Both the position numbers and the translations under genes were made by a program. 64,000 nt of DNA. It comes from Variovorax sp. OV329. Its GTDB lineage: Bacteria; Pseudomonadota; Gammaproteobacteria; Burkholderiales; Burkholderiaceae_C. Numbering within the stretch: position 1 is the stretch's first letter; each line of letters begins with the position of its first letter. The stretch lies in contig NZ_FOUG01000005.1 in NCBI RefSeq assembly GCF_900114785.1, positions 62,001 to 126,000 of the forward strand, read 5' to 3'. The notes below the pieces were generated by a model. The model saw only the letters and a program-made list of their open reading frames with translations. It did not search any database and had not been told where the DNA came from. Positions 20,225-30,380 of this stretch are shown here, piece after piece.

Positions 20225-20761
20225 TCAGGACTTGGCGAAGACGTTGCCCAGCGCGAAGACCGAGTTGGGCGCGTTCACCCGAATCGGCTTGACCACGGGC
20301 TGCGCAGAGATCGCACGCTTGACCGCCGGCTTGTTCTCGACGGTGACGCCCTTGGCGAGCTGGTCGTCGACCAGCTTCTGCAAGGTGACCGAGTCGAGGA
20401 ACTCGACCATGCGCTGGTTGAGCGAGGCCCACAGCTCGTGCGTCATGCAACGGCCGGCTTCGCCCAGGCAGTTTTCCTTGCCGCCGCATTGGGTAGCGTC
20501 GATCGGCTCGTCGACCGACACGATGATGTCGGCCACGGTAATTTCCGCCGCCTTGCGGCCCAGGGAATAGCCGCCGCCGGGACCACGGGTGGACTCCACC
20601 AATTCGTGGCGACGGAGCTTGCCGAACAGCTGTTCCAGGTACGACAGGGAAATCTGCTGGCGCTGGCTGATGGCAGCCAGCGTGACGGGACCGCTGTTCT
20701 GGCGCAGGGCCAGATCGATCATGGCTGTGACCGCAAACCGGCCCTTGGTAGTGAGACGCAT
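20225..20761 (-). CDS. iscR: Rrf2-family [2Fe-2S] regulator IscR
   Basis: 178 residues. An N-terminal winged HTH ([19 protein letters not shown], then [16 protein letters not shown]) is followed by the cluster-binding Cys92, Cys98, Cys105 and His108 segment. E. coli has Cys92, Cys98, Cys104, His107, so one residue is inserted between the second and third cysteines here. Holo-IscR represses its own operon when clusters are plentiful. First gene of the isc operon; a type-1-like operator lies upstream. Confidence 0.95.
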   Translation of the reverse strand: MRLTTKGRFAVTAMIDLALRQNSGPVTLAAISQRQQISLSYLEQLFGKLRRHELVESTRGPGGGYSLGRKAAEITVADIIVSVDEPIDATQCGGKENCLGEAGRCMTHELWASLNQRMVEFLDSVTLQKLVDDQLAKGVTVENKPAVKRAISAQPVVKPIRVNAPNSVFALGNVFAKS

Positions 20762-20901
20762 CGCAAGCTCCTTATGTGCTTACCGTTGAAACCACACCGA
20801 AGTTTGTGACCTCGGTGGCTCGTCTCCGCCCTAACCGACTCTCGGCGGCACTGGAGACCCAGTGCGTTGGAGCCGGCCCTTCATCGCGAAGTTCTTTTGT
20901 T

Positions 20902-20927
20902 GTTGAGTAATTGAGTCAAGTATACCA
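20902..20927 (-). promoter_or_regulatory. isc operon promoter and probable type-1 IscR site
   Basis: Minus strand holds an extended -10 TGGTATACT immediately followed by TTGACTCAATTACTCAA, which resembles the E. coli iscR operator TTGACCAATTTACTCGG that I recall. Autoregulation by IscR is therefore likely. Whether TTGACT serves as a -35 or the TATACT as the -10 is unresolved. The rest of the 236-base spacer to uvrB shows no gene. Confidence 0.6.
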
Positions 20928-20997
20928 GAAACCCTAGAGATCTCGGGTAAACACCAATGGCACCGGCTATGGACCCGATTGACCCAGCCAATGGGCT

Positions 20998-23121
20998 TTA
21001 TTTCCCGGGCGTAAGCACCACGATGTTGTCGCCGTGCGCACCGCCGAAGGCCTGCTCGCGCAGCAACGCCAGCTGGTCGCGAACCCGCGCCGCCTTCTCG
21101 AATTCGAGATTGCGGGCGTGCTCCATCATCAGTTTTTCCAGACGCTTGATCTCGCGCGAGACGTCCTTCTCGCTCATGTCCTCGACCTTGGCGCGCTGCA
21201 GCTCGAGCTTCTCGGCTTCCTTGCCGCTCTTCTCGCTGTAAACGCCGTCGATCAGGTCCCGCACCGCCTTGACGATGCTGCGCGGCGTGATGCCGTTGGC
21301 CTCGTTGTGCGCGATCTGCCTGGCACGGCGGCGCTCGGTCTCGTCGATGGACCGTCTCATCGAGTCGGTCATCCTGTCGGCATACAGGATCGCCTTGCCG
21401 TTCAGGTTGCGCGCGGCGCGGCCGATGGTCTGGATCAGCGAACGCTCGGCACGCAGGAAACCTTCCTTGTCGGCGTCGAGGATGGCCACCAGCGACACCT
21501 CCGGGATGTCCAGGCCCTCGCGCAGCAGGTTGATGCCCACCAGCACGTCGAACGCGCCCAGGCGAAGGTCGCGCAGAATCTCCACGCGCTCCACCGTGTC
21601 GACGTCGCTGTGCAGGTAGCGCACCTTCACGCCGTTGTCGCTGAGGTAGTCGGTGAGCTGCTCGGCCATGCGCTTGGTCAGCGTGGTGATCAGCACGCGC
21701 TCGTTCTTCTCGACGCGGATGCGGATTTCCTGCAGCACTTCGTCCACCTGGTGGGTGGCGGGGCGCACTTCCACCTCGGGGTCGATCAGGCCGGTGGGGC
21801 GCACCAGCTGCTCCACCACCTGGCCGGCGTGCTGCTTCTCGTAGTCGGCCGGCGTGGCCGAGACGAAGATGCACTGGCGCATGCGGCGCTCGAATTCCTC
21901 GAACTTGAGCGGCCGGTTGTCCATCGCCGATGGCAGCCGGAAGCCGTACTCCACCAGCGTCGTCTTGCGCGCCCGGTCGCCGTTGTACATGGCGCTGAGC
22001 TGGCCGATCATCTGGTGGCTCTCGTCCAGGAACATCAGCGCGTCCTTGGGCATGTAGTCGGTCAGCGTGGCCGGCGGATCGCCCGGGGCGGCGCCCGAAA
22101 GATGGCGCGTGTAGTTCTCGATGCCCTTGCAGTGGCCGATCTCGGCGAGCATCTCCAGGTCGAAGCGGGTGCGCTGCTCCAGCCGCTGCGCCTCCACCAG
22201 CTTGTTGTCGGCCAGCAGCTCCTTCAGGCGCCCGTCCAGCTCGATCTTGATGGTTTCCACCGCGTTGACCACCTTGTCGCGCGGCGTCACGTAGTGGCTG
22301 GACGGATAGATCGTGAAGCGTGGGATCTTCTGCCGGATGCGCCCGGTGAGCGGGTCGAAGAGCTGCAGCGATTCCACCTCGTCGTCGAAGAGCTCGATGC
22401 GGATCGCCAGTTCGCTGTGCTCGGCCGGGAATACGTCGATGGTGTCGCCGCGCACGCGGAAGGTGCCGCGCGAGAAATCCTGCTCGTTGCGCATGTACTG
22501 CATGCGGATCAGCCGGCCGATCACGTCGCGCTGGCCGATCTTGTCGCCGATGCGCAGGATGAAGCGCATCTGCGTGTAGTCCTCGGGGGTGCCGATGCCG
22601 TAGATGGCACTCACCGTGGCCACGATGATGGTGTCGCGCCGCTCCAGCACGCTCTTGGTGGCCGACAGCCGCATCTGCTCGATGTGCTCGTTGATCGAGC
22701 TGTCCTTCTCGATGAACAGGTCGCGCTGGGGCACGTAGGCCTCGGGCTGGTAGTAGTCGTAGTAGCTGACGAAGTACTCGACCGCGTTCTTCGGGAAGAA
22801 CTCGCGGAATTCGCTGTACAGCTGCGCCGCCAGCGTCTTGTTGGGCGCGAACACGATGGCCGGGCGGCCCAGGCGGGCGATCACGTTGGCCATGGTGTAG
22901 GTCTTGCCGGAGCCGGTCACGCCCAGCAGCGTCTGGAACACTTCGCCGTCGCGCACCCCCTCCACCAGCTGTTCGATGGCCGCGGGCTGGTCGCCTGCGG
23001 GGGGATAGGGCTGGAAGAGCTCGAAGGGGGAATCGGGAAAGCGCACGAATTCGCCCGGCTTGGCGGGGCCCACCGAACCTGTGGTTGGCGAGGCGGGAAG
23101 GACTTCTGGCAGCTCGGACAT
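20998..23121 (-). CDS. uvrB: Excinuclease ABC subunit B
   Basis: 707-residue damage-verification helicase of nucleotide excision repair. Walker A is [10 protein letters not shown], the beta-hairpin region [13 protein letters not shown] is intact, helicase motifs [23 protein letters not shown] and [10 protein letters not shown] follow, and the C-terminal UVR domain (about 665-700, [20 protein letters not shown]) binds UvrC. I prefer the ATG giving MSELPEVLP with GGGA upstream; an in-frame ATG five codons earlier is an alternative. Divergent from the aminotransferase gene. Confidence 0.97.
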   Translation of the reverse strand: MSELPEVLPASPTTGSVGPAKPGEFVRFPDSPFELFQPYPPAGDQPAAIEQLVEGVRDGEVFQTLLGVTGSGKTYTMANVIARLGRPAIVFAPNKTLAAQLYSEFREFFPKNAVEYFVSYYDYYQPEAYVPQRDLFIEKDSSINEHIEQMRLSATKSVLERRDTIIVATVSAIYGIGTPEDYTQMRFILRIGDKIGQRDVIGRLIRMQYMRNEQDFSRGTFRVRGDTIDVFPAEHSELAIRIELFDDEVESLQLFDPLTGRIRQKIPRFTIYPSSHYVTPRDKVVNAVETIKIELDGRLKELLADNKLVEAQRLEQRTRFDLEMLAEIGHCKGIENYTRHLSGAAPGDPPATLTDYMPKDALMFLDESHQMIGQLSAMYNGDRARKTTLVEYGFRLPSAMDNRPLKFEEFERRMRQCIFVSATPADYEKQHAGQVVEQLVRPTGLIDPEVEVRPATHQVDEVLQEIRIRVEKNERVLITTLTKRMAEQLTDYLSDNGVKVRYLHSDVDTVERVEILRDLRLGAFDVLVGINLLREGLDIPEVSLVAILDADKEGFLRAERSLIQTIGRAARNLNGKAILYADRMTDSMRRSIDETERRRARQIAHNEANGITPRSIVKAVRDLIDGVYSEKSGKEAEKLELQRAKVEDMSEKDVSREIKRLEKLMMEHARNLEFEKAARVRDQLALLREQAFGGAHGDNIVVLTPGK

Positions 23122-23246
23122 AGGGTGTTCCCGCATGACGTGGGTCGCAAACGTTAAAATTCAAGGGAACTGGATAGGTTAAACCGCCAGTTGCAAGAAA
23201 GCCCGGCCCAGGCCGGGTGTCCTCCCATCCCAACCGACTTTTCACC

Positions 23247-24443
23247 ATGTCCATGTTCAACGCCGTCGAAATGGCGCCGCGCGACCCGATTCTTGGCCTC
23301 AACGAGCAATACGCTGCCGACACCAATCCGAACAAGGTCAACCTGGGCGTGGGGGTGTACTACGACGACAACGGCAAGCTGCCGCTGCTCGATTGCGTGA
23401 AGGCGGCCGAAGCGGACATGCTGAAGGCACCGACCGCCCGCGGCTACCTGCCCATCGACGGCATCGTCGCCTACGACAACGCGGTCAAGAGCCTGGTCTT
23501 CGGCGCCGACAGCGAGCCGGTGGCCACCGGCCGCGTCGCCACCATCCAGGCCATCGGCGGCACCGGCGGCCTGAAGGTCGGCGCCGACTTCCTCAAGAAG
23601 ATCAGCCCGAACGCCAAGGTGCTGATCAGCGACCCGAGCTGGGAAAACCACCGCGCCCTGTTCACCAACGCCGGTTTCGCGGTCGAGAGCTACCCCTACT
23701 ACGACCCCGAGAAGCTGGGCGTGAACTTCGACGGCATGCTCGAAGCCCTGGGCGCCGCCCCGGCCGGGACCATCGTCGTGCTGCACGCCTGCTGCCACAA
23801 CCCGACCGGCTACGACATCACGCCGGCCCAATGGGACCAGGTCATCGGCGTGGTGCGCGCCAAGCACCTGGTGCCTTTCCTGGACATGGCCTACCAGGGC
23901 TTCGGCTACGGCATCGCCGAGGACGGCGCCGTGATCGGCAAGTTCGTGGCTGCCGGCCTGAACTTCTTCGTCTCGACCTCCTTCTCCAAGAGCTTCAGCC
24001 TGTACGGCGAGCGCGTGGGCGCCCTGTCGGTGCTGTGCGAGAGCAAGGAAGAAGCCGCGCGAGTGCTGTCGCAGCTGAAGATCGCCATCCGCACCAACTA
24101 CAGCAACCCGCCGATCCACGGCGGCGCCGTGGTGGCGGCCGTGCTGAACGACCCGGAACGCCGCAAGGTCTGGGAGAACGAACTGGGCGAGATGCGCGTG
24201 CGCATCAAGGCCATGCGCCAGAAGCTGGTCGACGGCCTGAAGGCCGCCGGCGTCGAGCGCGACATGGGTTTCATCACCGAACAGATCGGCATGTTCAGCT
24301 ATTCGGGCCTGACGAAGGACCAGATGGTGCGTTTGCGCAACGAATTCGGCGTCTACGGTACCGATACCGGCCGCATGTGCGTCGCTGCGCTGAACAGCAA
24401 GAACATCGAGTACGTTTGCCAGAGCATCGCGAAAGTTCTCTGA
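23247..24443 (+). CDS. tyrB: Aromatic/aspartate aminotransferase (class I)
   Basis: 398-residue PLP aminotransferase of the AspC/TyrB subgroup. N-terminus MSMFNAVEMAPRDPILGLNE and the VNLGVGVYYDDNGKLPLL block are subgroup Ia hallmarks. HACCHNPTGYDI and the PLP-lysine segment STSFSKSFSLYGERVGAL are intact, as is the C-terminal GLTKDQMVRLRNEFGVY with GRMCVAALN. The two substrate types (aspartate versus aromatic amino acids) cannot be separated by eye; tyrB is the usual label in this group. Starts at the second in-frame start after an unlikely GTG. Confidence 0.92.
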   Translation: MSMFNAVEMAPRDPILGLNEQYAADTNPNKVNLGVGVYYDDNGKLPLLDCVKAAEADMLKAPTARGYLPIDGIVAYDNAVKSLVFGADSEPVATGRVATIQAIGGTGGLKVGADFLKKISPNAKVLISDPSWENHRALFTNAGFAVESYPYYDPEKLGVNFDGMLEALGAAPAGTIVVLHACCHNPTGYDITPAQWDQVIGVVRAKHLVPFLDMAYQGFGYGIAEDGAVIGKFVAAGLNFFVSTSFSKSFSLYGERVGALSVLCESKEEAARVLSQLKIAIRTNYSNPPIHGGAVVAAVLNDPERRKVWENELGEMRVRIKAMRQKLVDGLKAAGVERDMGFITEQIGMFSYSGLTKDQMVRLRNEFGVYGTDTGRMCVAALNSKNIEYVCQSIAKVL

Positions 24444-24457
24444 TTACGTGAACTAGT

Positions 24458-24523
24458 GGGCGCAGCAGCGCGCCCGCGAAGTTGCGGCGCCGCAACCCGC
24501 TGGCGGACCCCGGTCCGCCAGCG
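24458..24523. repeat. Three consecutive perfect inverted repeats after tyrB
   Basis: GGGCGC/GCGCCC with a six-base loop (24458-24475), an uninterrupted 16-base palindrome GTTGCGGCGCCGCAAC (24481-24496), and a 12-base stem CGCTGGCGGACC with its complement and two-base loop (24498-24523). No T-run follows. It may terminate or stabilise the tyrB transcript. Confidence 0.6.
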
Positions 24524-24565
24524 AAGTTGAAAGTTTTCAGGCCGCCGTGGACGCCAAGGCCGCGT

Positions 24566-24598
24566 TCACAAAGATGTGACAGTTAGGTCTTGTCACAT
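24566..24598 (+). promoter_or_regulatory. Operator-like inverted repeats upstream of phaZ
   Basis: ATGTGACA and TGTCACAT (24574-24581 and 24591-24598) form perfect eight-base arms nine bases apart, and a further TCACA half-site (24566-24570) makes a second repeat TCACA-AAGA-TGTGA. A TATATT -10-like hexamer is at 24636-24641, overlapping TGCACTGCA, a TGCA-rich motif of the kind bound by PHA regulators such as PhaR. The regulator is not identified. Confidence 0.45.
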
Positions 24599-24671
24599 AG
24601 GGAACTCTCTCCTGCAACCGGTATCAGCCCACTGATATATTGCACTGCAGCGAAGAACACCAAGGCCCAAC

Positions 24672-26111
24672 ATGCTGTACCAACTCTACGAAGCCCAACG
24701 CTCCCTGATGGAGCCGTTCGCCGACTTCGCCCAGGCTGCCTCCAAACTGTTTGGCGCCGGCACCGGCTTCAGCCAGATGCCCATGGCCCAGCGCGTGGCC
24801 GCCGGCTACGACCTGCTCTACCGGCTGGGCAAGGACTACGAGAAGCCCGAGTTCGAGATCAAGACCGTGAAGGTCGCCGGCGACGACGTCGTCATCCAGG
24901 AGATCGTCGAGCTCGACAAGCCCTTCTGCGAGTTGCGGCGCTTCAAGCGCTTCACCGACGACACGCACACGCTGTCCGTGCTGAAGTCGCAGCCGGTGGT
25001 GCTCATCGTGGCACCTCTTTCGGGCCACTACGCCACGCTGCTGCGCGAGACGGTGCGCACCATGCTGCAGGACCACAAGGTCTACATCACCGATTGGAAG
25101 AACGCGCGCATGGTGCCGTTGTCCGAAGGCGAATTCCGCCTGGACGACTACATCAACTACGTGCAGGAATTCATCGCCCGCCTGCAGGACGAATACGGCC
25201 ACTGCCACGTGATGAGCGTGTGCCAGCCCACGGTGCCGGTGCTGGCGGCCGTGTCGCTCATGGCCAGCCGCGGCGAGCAGACGCCGCTGTCTCTGACCAT
25301 GATGGGCGGCCCCATCGACGCCCGCAAGTCGCCCACCGCGGTGAACAACCTGGCGATGAACAAGAGCTTCGAATGGTTCGAGAACAACGTCATCCACCGG
25401 GTGCCGCACGGCTTCCCGGGTGAAGGCCGCCGCGTGTATCCGGGCTTCCTGCAGCACACCGGCTTCGTGGCGATGAACCCCGACCGCCACGCCAAGAGCC
25501 ACTACGACTACTTCAAGGACCTGATCAAGGGCGACGACGCCAGCGCCGACGCGCACCGCAAGTTCTACGACGAGTACAACGCCGTGCTAGACATGGACGC
25601 CGACTACTACCTGGACACCATCCGAACCGTGTTCCAGGAGTTCGATCTGGTCAACGGCACCTGGGAGGTGAAAGGCGTCGATGGCCAGGTCGAACTTGTT
25701 CGCCCGCAGGACATCGAGGGCAGTGCCCTGCTCACCATCGAAGGCGAGCTCGACGACATCTCCGGTTCGGGCCAGACCGAGGCTGCGCACGACCTGTGTA
25801 CCGCCATTCCGGCGGGCAGCCGCAAGCACCTGGAGGTCAAGGGTGCCGGCCACTACGGCATCTTCAGCGGCCGCCGCTGGCGCGAGCATGTCTATCCGGA
25901 GGTGAAGGAATTCATCATCGCGCACGACCAGCCGCAAAAGCACCGCGGCACCTCCGGCGCCTCGGTCAGCTCCGAGGACAGCGTGCGCGCGGGCACCCAG
26001 CAACCGCGGTCGCGCGCACGCCCGGCCGCCGTGGCCGAGACGGTCGGCATCCGCCCGGCCCGCAAGAGCACCGCAGCCACCCGCAAGAAGGCGGCTCCGG
26101 CGCGGCGCTGA
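24672..26111 (+). CDS. phaZ: Intracellular polyhydroxyalkanoate depolymerase
   Basis: Mobilises stored PHB in the cytoplasm. 479 residues. N-terminus MLYQLYEAQRSLMEPF and the alpha/beta-hydrolase core match the Ralstonia PhaZ1-type enzyme. The nucleophile elbow is a lipase-box-like SVCQPTVPVLAAVSL with Cys in place of Ser, as reported for that family. The catalytic Asp is expected in the TIEGELDDISGSGQ block and the His in GAGHYGIFSGRRWR. A basic Ala/Arg/Lys-rich tail of about 65 residues after the core is longer than in PhaZ1 and could bind granules or DNA. rnfB-like follows after nine bases. Confidence 0.92.
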   Translation: MLYQLYEAQRSLMEPFADFAQAASKLFGAGTGFSQMPMAQRVAAGYDLLYRLGKDYEKPEFEIKTVKVAGDDVVIQEIVELDKPFCELRRFKRFTDDTHTLSVLKSQPVVLIVAPLSGHYATLLRETVRTMLQDHKVYITDWKNARMVPLSEGEFRLDDYINYVQEFIARLQDEYGHCHVMSVCQPTVPVLAAVSLMASRGEQTPLSLTMMGGPIDARKSPTAVNNLAMNKSFEWFENNVIHRVPHGFPGEGRRVYPGFLQHTGFVAMNPDRHAKSHYDYFKDLIKGDDASADAHRKFYDEYNAVLDMDADYYLDTIRTVFQEFDLVNGTWEVKGVDGQVELVRPQDIEGSALLTIEGELDDISGSGQTEAAHDLCTAIPAGSRKHLEVKGAGHYGIFSGRRWREHVYPEVKEFIIAHDQPQKHRGTSGASVSSEDSVRAGTQQPRSRARPAAVAETVGIRPARKSTAATRKKAAPARR

Positions 26112-26120
26112 GCCGCTGCC

Positions 26121-26768
26121 ATGAACCGGCTTGCCGCACGCATCAACGACGCACTGCCACAGACGCAGTGCACCCGCTGCGGCTACCCTGACTGCGCCGG
26201 CTACGCCCAGGCCATCGCCGACGGCGAGGCGGACATCCACCAGTGCCCGCCCGGCGGTGCCGAGGGCATCGAGCGACTGGCCGCGATCACCGGGCGACCG
26301 TCCAGGCCACTGGGCGAGGCGTTCGGCGTCGAAGGGCCGCGCGCCCTGGCGGTGATCGACGAGCACTGGTGCATCGGTTGCACGCTCTGCCTGGACGCCT
26401 GCCCGACCGATGCCATCGTGGGCATCAACAAGCGGATGCACACCGTGATCGAGCCGCACTGCACCGGCTGCGAGCTGTGCATTCCCGTGTGCCCGGTGGA
26501 CTGCATCTCACTCGAAGTCGCCACACCCGGGCGAACCGGCTGGCAGGCCTGGTCGGCCGCGCAAGCCGGCGCCGCGCGTGCCCGCTACGCCGTGCACAAG
26601 GCGCGGCTGAGCGCGAAGGCCGCCACGGCCGAAGCCGAACCCGAATCGGCTGCCGCGCCTGAGGCGGCGCCTGCCGTCGACGAGGCCGCGGCACGCAAGC
26701 GAGCCGTGATCGAGGCCGCCCTTGCCAAGGCGCGAGCACGCCTGGCGCCACCCGGAGACAAGTCATGA
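26121..26768 (+). CDS. Soluble RnfB-type iron-sulfur protein
   Basis: 215 residues. A four-cysteine 4Fe-4S domain ([16 protein letters not shown], then HQCPPGG) resembles the Fes domain of RnfB, followed by two ferredoxin 4Fe-4S motifs ([16 protein letters not shown] and [16 protein letters not shown]) and an Ala/Glu-rich helical tail. The N-terminal membrane helix of true RnfB is missing and no rnfACDGE genes adjoin, so this is a stand-alone electron carrier annotated by homology only. It overlaps the LysE-family gene by four bases (ATGA). Confidence 0.85.
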   Translation: MNRLAARINDALPQTQCTRCGYPDCAGYAQAIADGEADIHQCPPGGAEGIERLAAITGRPSRPLGEAFGVEGPRALAVIDEHWCIGCTLCLDACPTDAIVGINKRMHTVIEPHCTGCELCIPVCPVDCISLEVATPGRTGWQAWSAAQAGAARARYAVHKARLSAKAATAEAEPESAAAPEAAPAVDEAAARKRAVIEAALAKARARLAPPGDKS

Positions 26769-27397
26769 GAACCGACACCCTTCTGCTCTTCCTGGCCGCT
26801 TCCTTCGTGCTGGCGGTCACGCCCGGGCCGACCATGCTGCTCGCCCTGTCCAACGGCATCTCAGGCGGCATGCGCCGCGCGCGCTGGGGAATCCTGGGCG
26901 CCTCGATGGGCAGCACCATCGTGATCGCCACGGTGGCCCTCGGCCTGGGCTCGCTCCTGGCGGCTTCCGAGTGGCTCTTCAATGCGATCCGCGCGGCCGG
27001 CGTGATCTACCTGGTCTGGCTGGGGATCAAGCTTTGGCGCAGCCCGCCGCCGGACGTGGCCGCCGCCCTCGCCGCGCCCGACACCGAGTCGCAGGGTCGC
27101 GTCGCGCTGCTGCGCAGCTTGACGGTGGCGCTGTCCAACCCCAAGTCGGTGCTGTTCTTCGCGGCCTTCCTGCCGCAGTTCATCGACACGGCGCAACCGC
27201 AAGGCCACCAGTACCTGGTGCTGGGCGCCATCTTCGTGGTGCTGGACACCTGCATCATGCTGGCCTATGCCGGCGCGGGCACCCAGGCCGTACGCTGGAT
27301 GTCCCGCCGCAGTTTGCGCAACCTCAACCGCGGCTGCGCGGCAGGCATGTGGGCGCTGGCTGCCACCCTCGCCTTCTGGCGTCGGCCGGGCGCCTGA
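26765..27397 (+). CDS. LysE/RhtB-family amino-acid exporter
   Basis: 210 residues with about six membrane helices. The N-terminal [31 protein letters not shown] contains the conserved PGP and G-rich motif of LysE/RhtB efflux proteins, and the middle [23 protein letters not shown] is the family signature around the second repeat. Substrate unknown, possibly a hydrophobic amino acid or homoserine lactone. Start overlaps the preceding gene. Confidence 0.9.
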   Translation: MRTDTLLLFLAASFVLAVTPGPTMLLALSNGISGGMRRARWGILGASMGSTIVIATVALGLGSLLAASEWLFNAIRAAGVIYLVWLGIKLWRSPPPDVAAALAAPDTESQGRVALLRSLTVALSNPKSVLFFAAFLPQFIDTAQPQGHQYLVLGAIFVVLDTCIMLAYAGAGTQAVRWMSRRSLRNLNRGCAAGMWALAATLAFWRRPGA

Positions 27398-27403
27398 AAC
27401 TGT

Positions 27404-28327
27404 TCAGGCGCGGCGGCGCTGCCACAGGAGCAGCAGCACGCCGGCCAGCACCACGGCCACCGCGTACCACTCGAAGCGCGAGACCGTCTCGCCCGCCACC
27501 CACACGCCCAGCATCATCGCGATCACCGGATTGACGAAGGTGTAGCTCGCCGCCAGCGAGGCCGGCGCACGCGCCAGCAGCACCATGTAGGCGTTGAAGG
27601 CGATGAGGGAGCCGAACACCACCAGGTAGAGCCATGCCGCCGCGGCCAGCGGCTGCGGCGGCCAGACCCAGCTTTCGTCCGCCAGCAGCGACAGGCCCAT
27701 CAGCACCGCACCACCGCACAGCATCTCGCTGGCAAAGCCCATGGCGCCCTGCGCCAGCGGCAGGCTGCGCTGGCTCAGCACGCTGCCCAGTGACCAGCTC
27801 AGGCAGGCGACCGCCATCGCCACGAGGCCCAGGGGCGAGGCCTGGAAGCCGTTGCCCTGCGTCAGCATCAGCACCCCCGCCAGGCCCAGCGCGATGCCGG
27901 CCGATTCCCAGCGGCCCGGCACCATCCCCCAGAACAGGTTGAGCAGCGTGATCATCAGCGGCACCACCGCGATGAAGGCGACCACCAGCCCGGAGCCGAT
28001 GGTGAGTTCCGCATGCGCCACGCCGCCCATGCCACCGCCCAGCATCAGGCCGCCCACCACCAGCGCATTGCGCCACTGCATCAACGAGGGCCAGGGCGCG
28101 CCGCGCCAGCGCATCCACGCCATGAGCAAGCCGCCGGCCACGAGAAAGCGCGTGCCCATCTGAAGAAAGGGCGCGAAGCTAAGCAGCGCGTACTTGATGG
28201 CCAGGTAGGTCGAGCCCCACACCACCCAGGTGGCGAAGAGGCACACCAGCACGAAAGGCGGCAAGGCGCGGCCCCGAAGGGTTGGCAAGGGTGTCCATGG
28301 CCAGCATGGTATGAAGGCGCACGGCAT
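27404..28327 (-). CDS. EamA/DMT-family exporter, YedA-like
   Basis: 307 residues with ten predicted membrane helices from two EamA repeats. WVVWGSTYLAIKYAL near the N-terminus and WMRWRGAPWPSL match the YedA group of drug/metabolite exporters. The first about 25 residues are atypical (two cysteines, prolines) and a downstream non-ATG start is possible, so the N-terminus is uncertain. Divergent from the Lrp-type regulator (58 bases), which is its plausible controller. Confidence 0.85.
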   Translation of the reverse strand: MPCAFIPCWPWTPLPTLRGRALPPFVLVCLFATWVVWGSTYLAIKYALLSFAPFLQMGTRFLVAGGLLMAWMRWRGAPWPSLMQWRNALVVGGLMLGGGMGGVAHAELTIGSGLVVAFIAVVPLMITLLNLFWGMVPGRWESAGIALGLAGVLMLTQGNGFQASPLGLVAMAVACLSWSLGSVLSQRSLPLAQGAMGFASEMLCGGAVLMGLSLLADESWVWPPQPLAAAAWLYLVVFGSLIAFNAYMVLLARAPASLAASYTFVNPVIAMMLGVWVAGETVSRFEWYAVAVVLAGVLLLLWQRRRA

Positions 28328-28385
28328 TCAGCCATGCGGGTTCGACGGCATCGGGACCAGAATGCCGTCGATTCAAAGGAAATTC

Positions 28386-28872
28386 ATGACCGCCGCCTTC
28401 AACGCTGAATTGGACGCTCACGACACCCGCATCCTCGCCGAGTTGCAGGCCGATGCGCGCCTGAGCATGGCCGAGTTGGGCCGGCGTGTTCACCTGAGCC
28501 AGCCGGCGGTGACGGAGCGCGTCCGCAAGCTGGAGGCGAGCGGCATCATCAGCGGCTACCACGCCAGCGTGAACCTCTCGAAGCTGGGCTACGGCATCCG
28601 TGCGCTGATCCGCGTGGGCCGCGCGGACTACGACCGGGTCGTGAAGCTGGTGCAGCAGACGCCCGAGTGCGTGAATGCCTACAACGTGACCGGCGAAGAC
28701 AGCTGGGTGCTGGAGATCGCAGTCGAGGACGTGGCCCACCTCGACGCTGTAGTCAGCAAGTTCTGCCTGCTGACCGAGACCGCCACGTCCATCATCCTGA
28801 ACGTGGCGCGCGAGCATCAGCCGATGCTGCCGCCGCGCAAGCCGCCCGCGAAGGCAGGCGGCCGCAAGCTGC

Positions 28873-28883
<11 letters not shown>
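28386..28883 (+). CDS. Lrp/AsnC-family transcriptional regulator
   Basis: 165 residues. HTH at about 10-55 ([20 protein letters not shown], then [19 protein letters not shown]), followed by the RAM ligand-binding domain with [15 protein letters not shown] and [14 protein letters not shown]. The ATG has AAGGAA eight bases upstream; the frame stays open further upstream. Divergent from the YedA-like exporter, a common arrangement in which Lrp-type regulators control export of an amino acid or analogue. Its 3' end overlaps the convergent VOC gene by eleven bases. Confidence 0.9.
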
Positions 28884-29357
<474 letters not shown>

Positions 29358-29361
<4 letters not shown>

Positions 29362-30380
29362 GCGCACACCTCCTGCGCTTCTGAGGTTGTGGTCCGGCGC
29401 GCGCGCAAGCCGAGCTTGCGCAGCAGTTGCACGTCGGCTTCCACGTCTGGGTTGCCGGTGACGAGCAGCTTGTCGCCGTAGAAGATCGAATTGGCGCCGG
29501 CCATGAAGCACAGCGCCTGCACTGCGTCGCCCAGCTGCTGGCGGCCGGCCGAGAGGCGCACGCGCGCCTTGGGCATGGTGATGCGCGCCACCGCGATCAT
29601 CCGCACGAAGTCGAAGGGATCAATGGGCTCCGAATCGGCCAGGGGCGTGCCGGGCACGCGGACCAGGCTGTTGATGGGCACTGATTCCGGGTACGGCTGC
29701 AGATTGGCCAGCTGCGCGATCAGGCCGGCGCGGTGCACCGGTTGCTCGCCCATGCCCACGATGCCGCCGCAGCAGACGCTGATGCCGGCCTCGCGCACTG
29801 CCGACAGCGTGTCGAGCCGGTCCTGGTACTGGCGGGTCTGCACCACGTCGGTGTAGTACTCGGGCGCGGTGTCCAGGTTGTGGTTGTAGTAGTCCAGGCC
29901 GGCTTCCTTGAGCTGCCGGGCCTGGTGCGGCTCCAGCATGCCCAGCGTGGCGCAGGTCTGCAGGCCCAGGCCCTTCACGGCCTCGATGAGCTCGGCCACC
30001 TTCTCCACGTCGCGGTCCTTGGGCGCGCGCCAGGCGGCGCCCATGCAGAAGCGCGTGGCACCGGCGTCCTGCGCGGCCTTGGCGGCGCGCAGGACCTCGT
30101 CCACTTCCATCAGCTTCTGCGCCTTCACGCCCGTGTCGAACTCGGCGGCCTGCGGGCAGTAGCCGCAGTTCTCGGGGCAACCGCCGGTCTTCACCGACAG
30201 CAGGGTCGCCAGCTCGATGTCGCCTTCGGGGAAGTGCTCGCGATGCACCGTCTGCGCCTCGAAGACGAGGTCCATCAGCGGCTTGTCCAGCAGGGCCTGC
30301 ACGGCCTCCACCGACCAAGGGCCACGGGCACGCACCGGCGCGGCCGGCCGGTGCAGGGTCACGGCATGGTCCACCGTCAT
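29358..30380 (-). CDS. bioB: Biotin synthase
   Basis: Radical-SAM enzyme inserting sulfur into dethiobiotin. 340 residues, with the SAM-cluster motif [12 protein letters not shown] (CxxxCxxC) near residue 75 and conserved [23 protein letters not shown] and RLSAGR (the [2Fe-2S] arginine). Start overlaps the pccA stop. A bioB copy inside the propionyl-CoA carboxylase operon makes biochemical sense because the pccA product needs biotin; bioA/F/D are not in the window. Confidence 0.96.

Noticed and set aside
24566..24598. A Crp site before phaZ
   Set aside because: The outer TGTGA and TCACA are 13 bases apart rather than 6, so it does not fit the Crp consensus; kept only as an unidentified operator.
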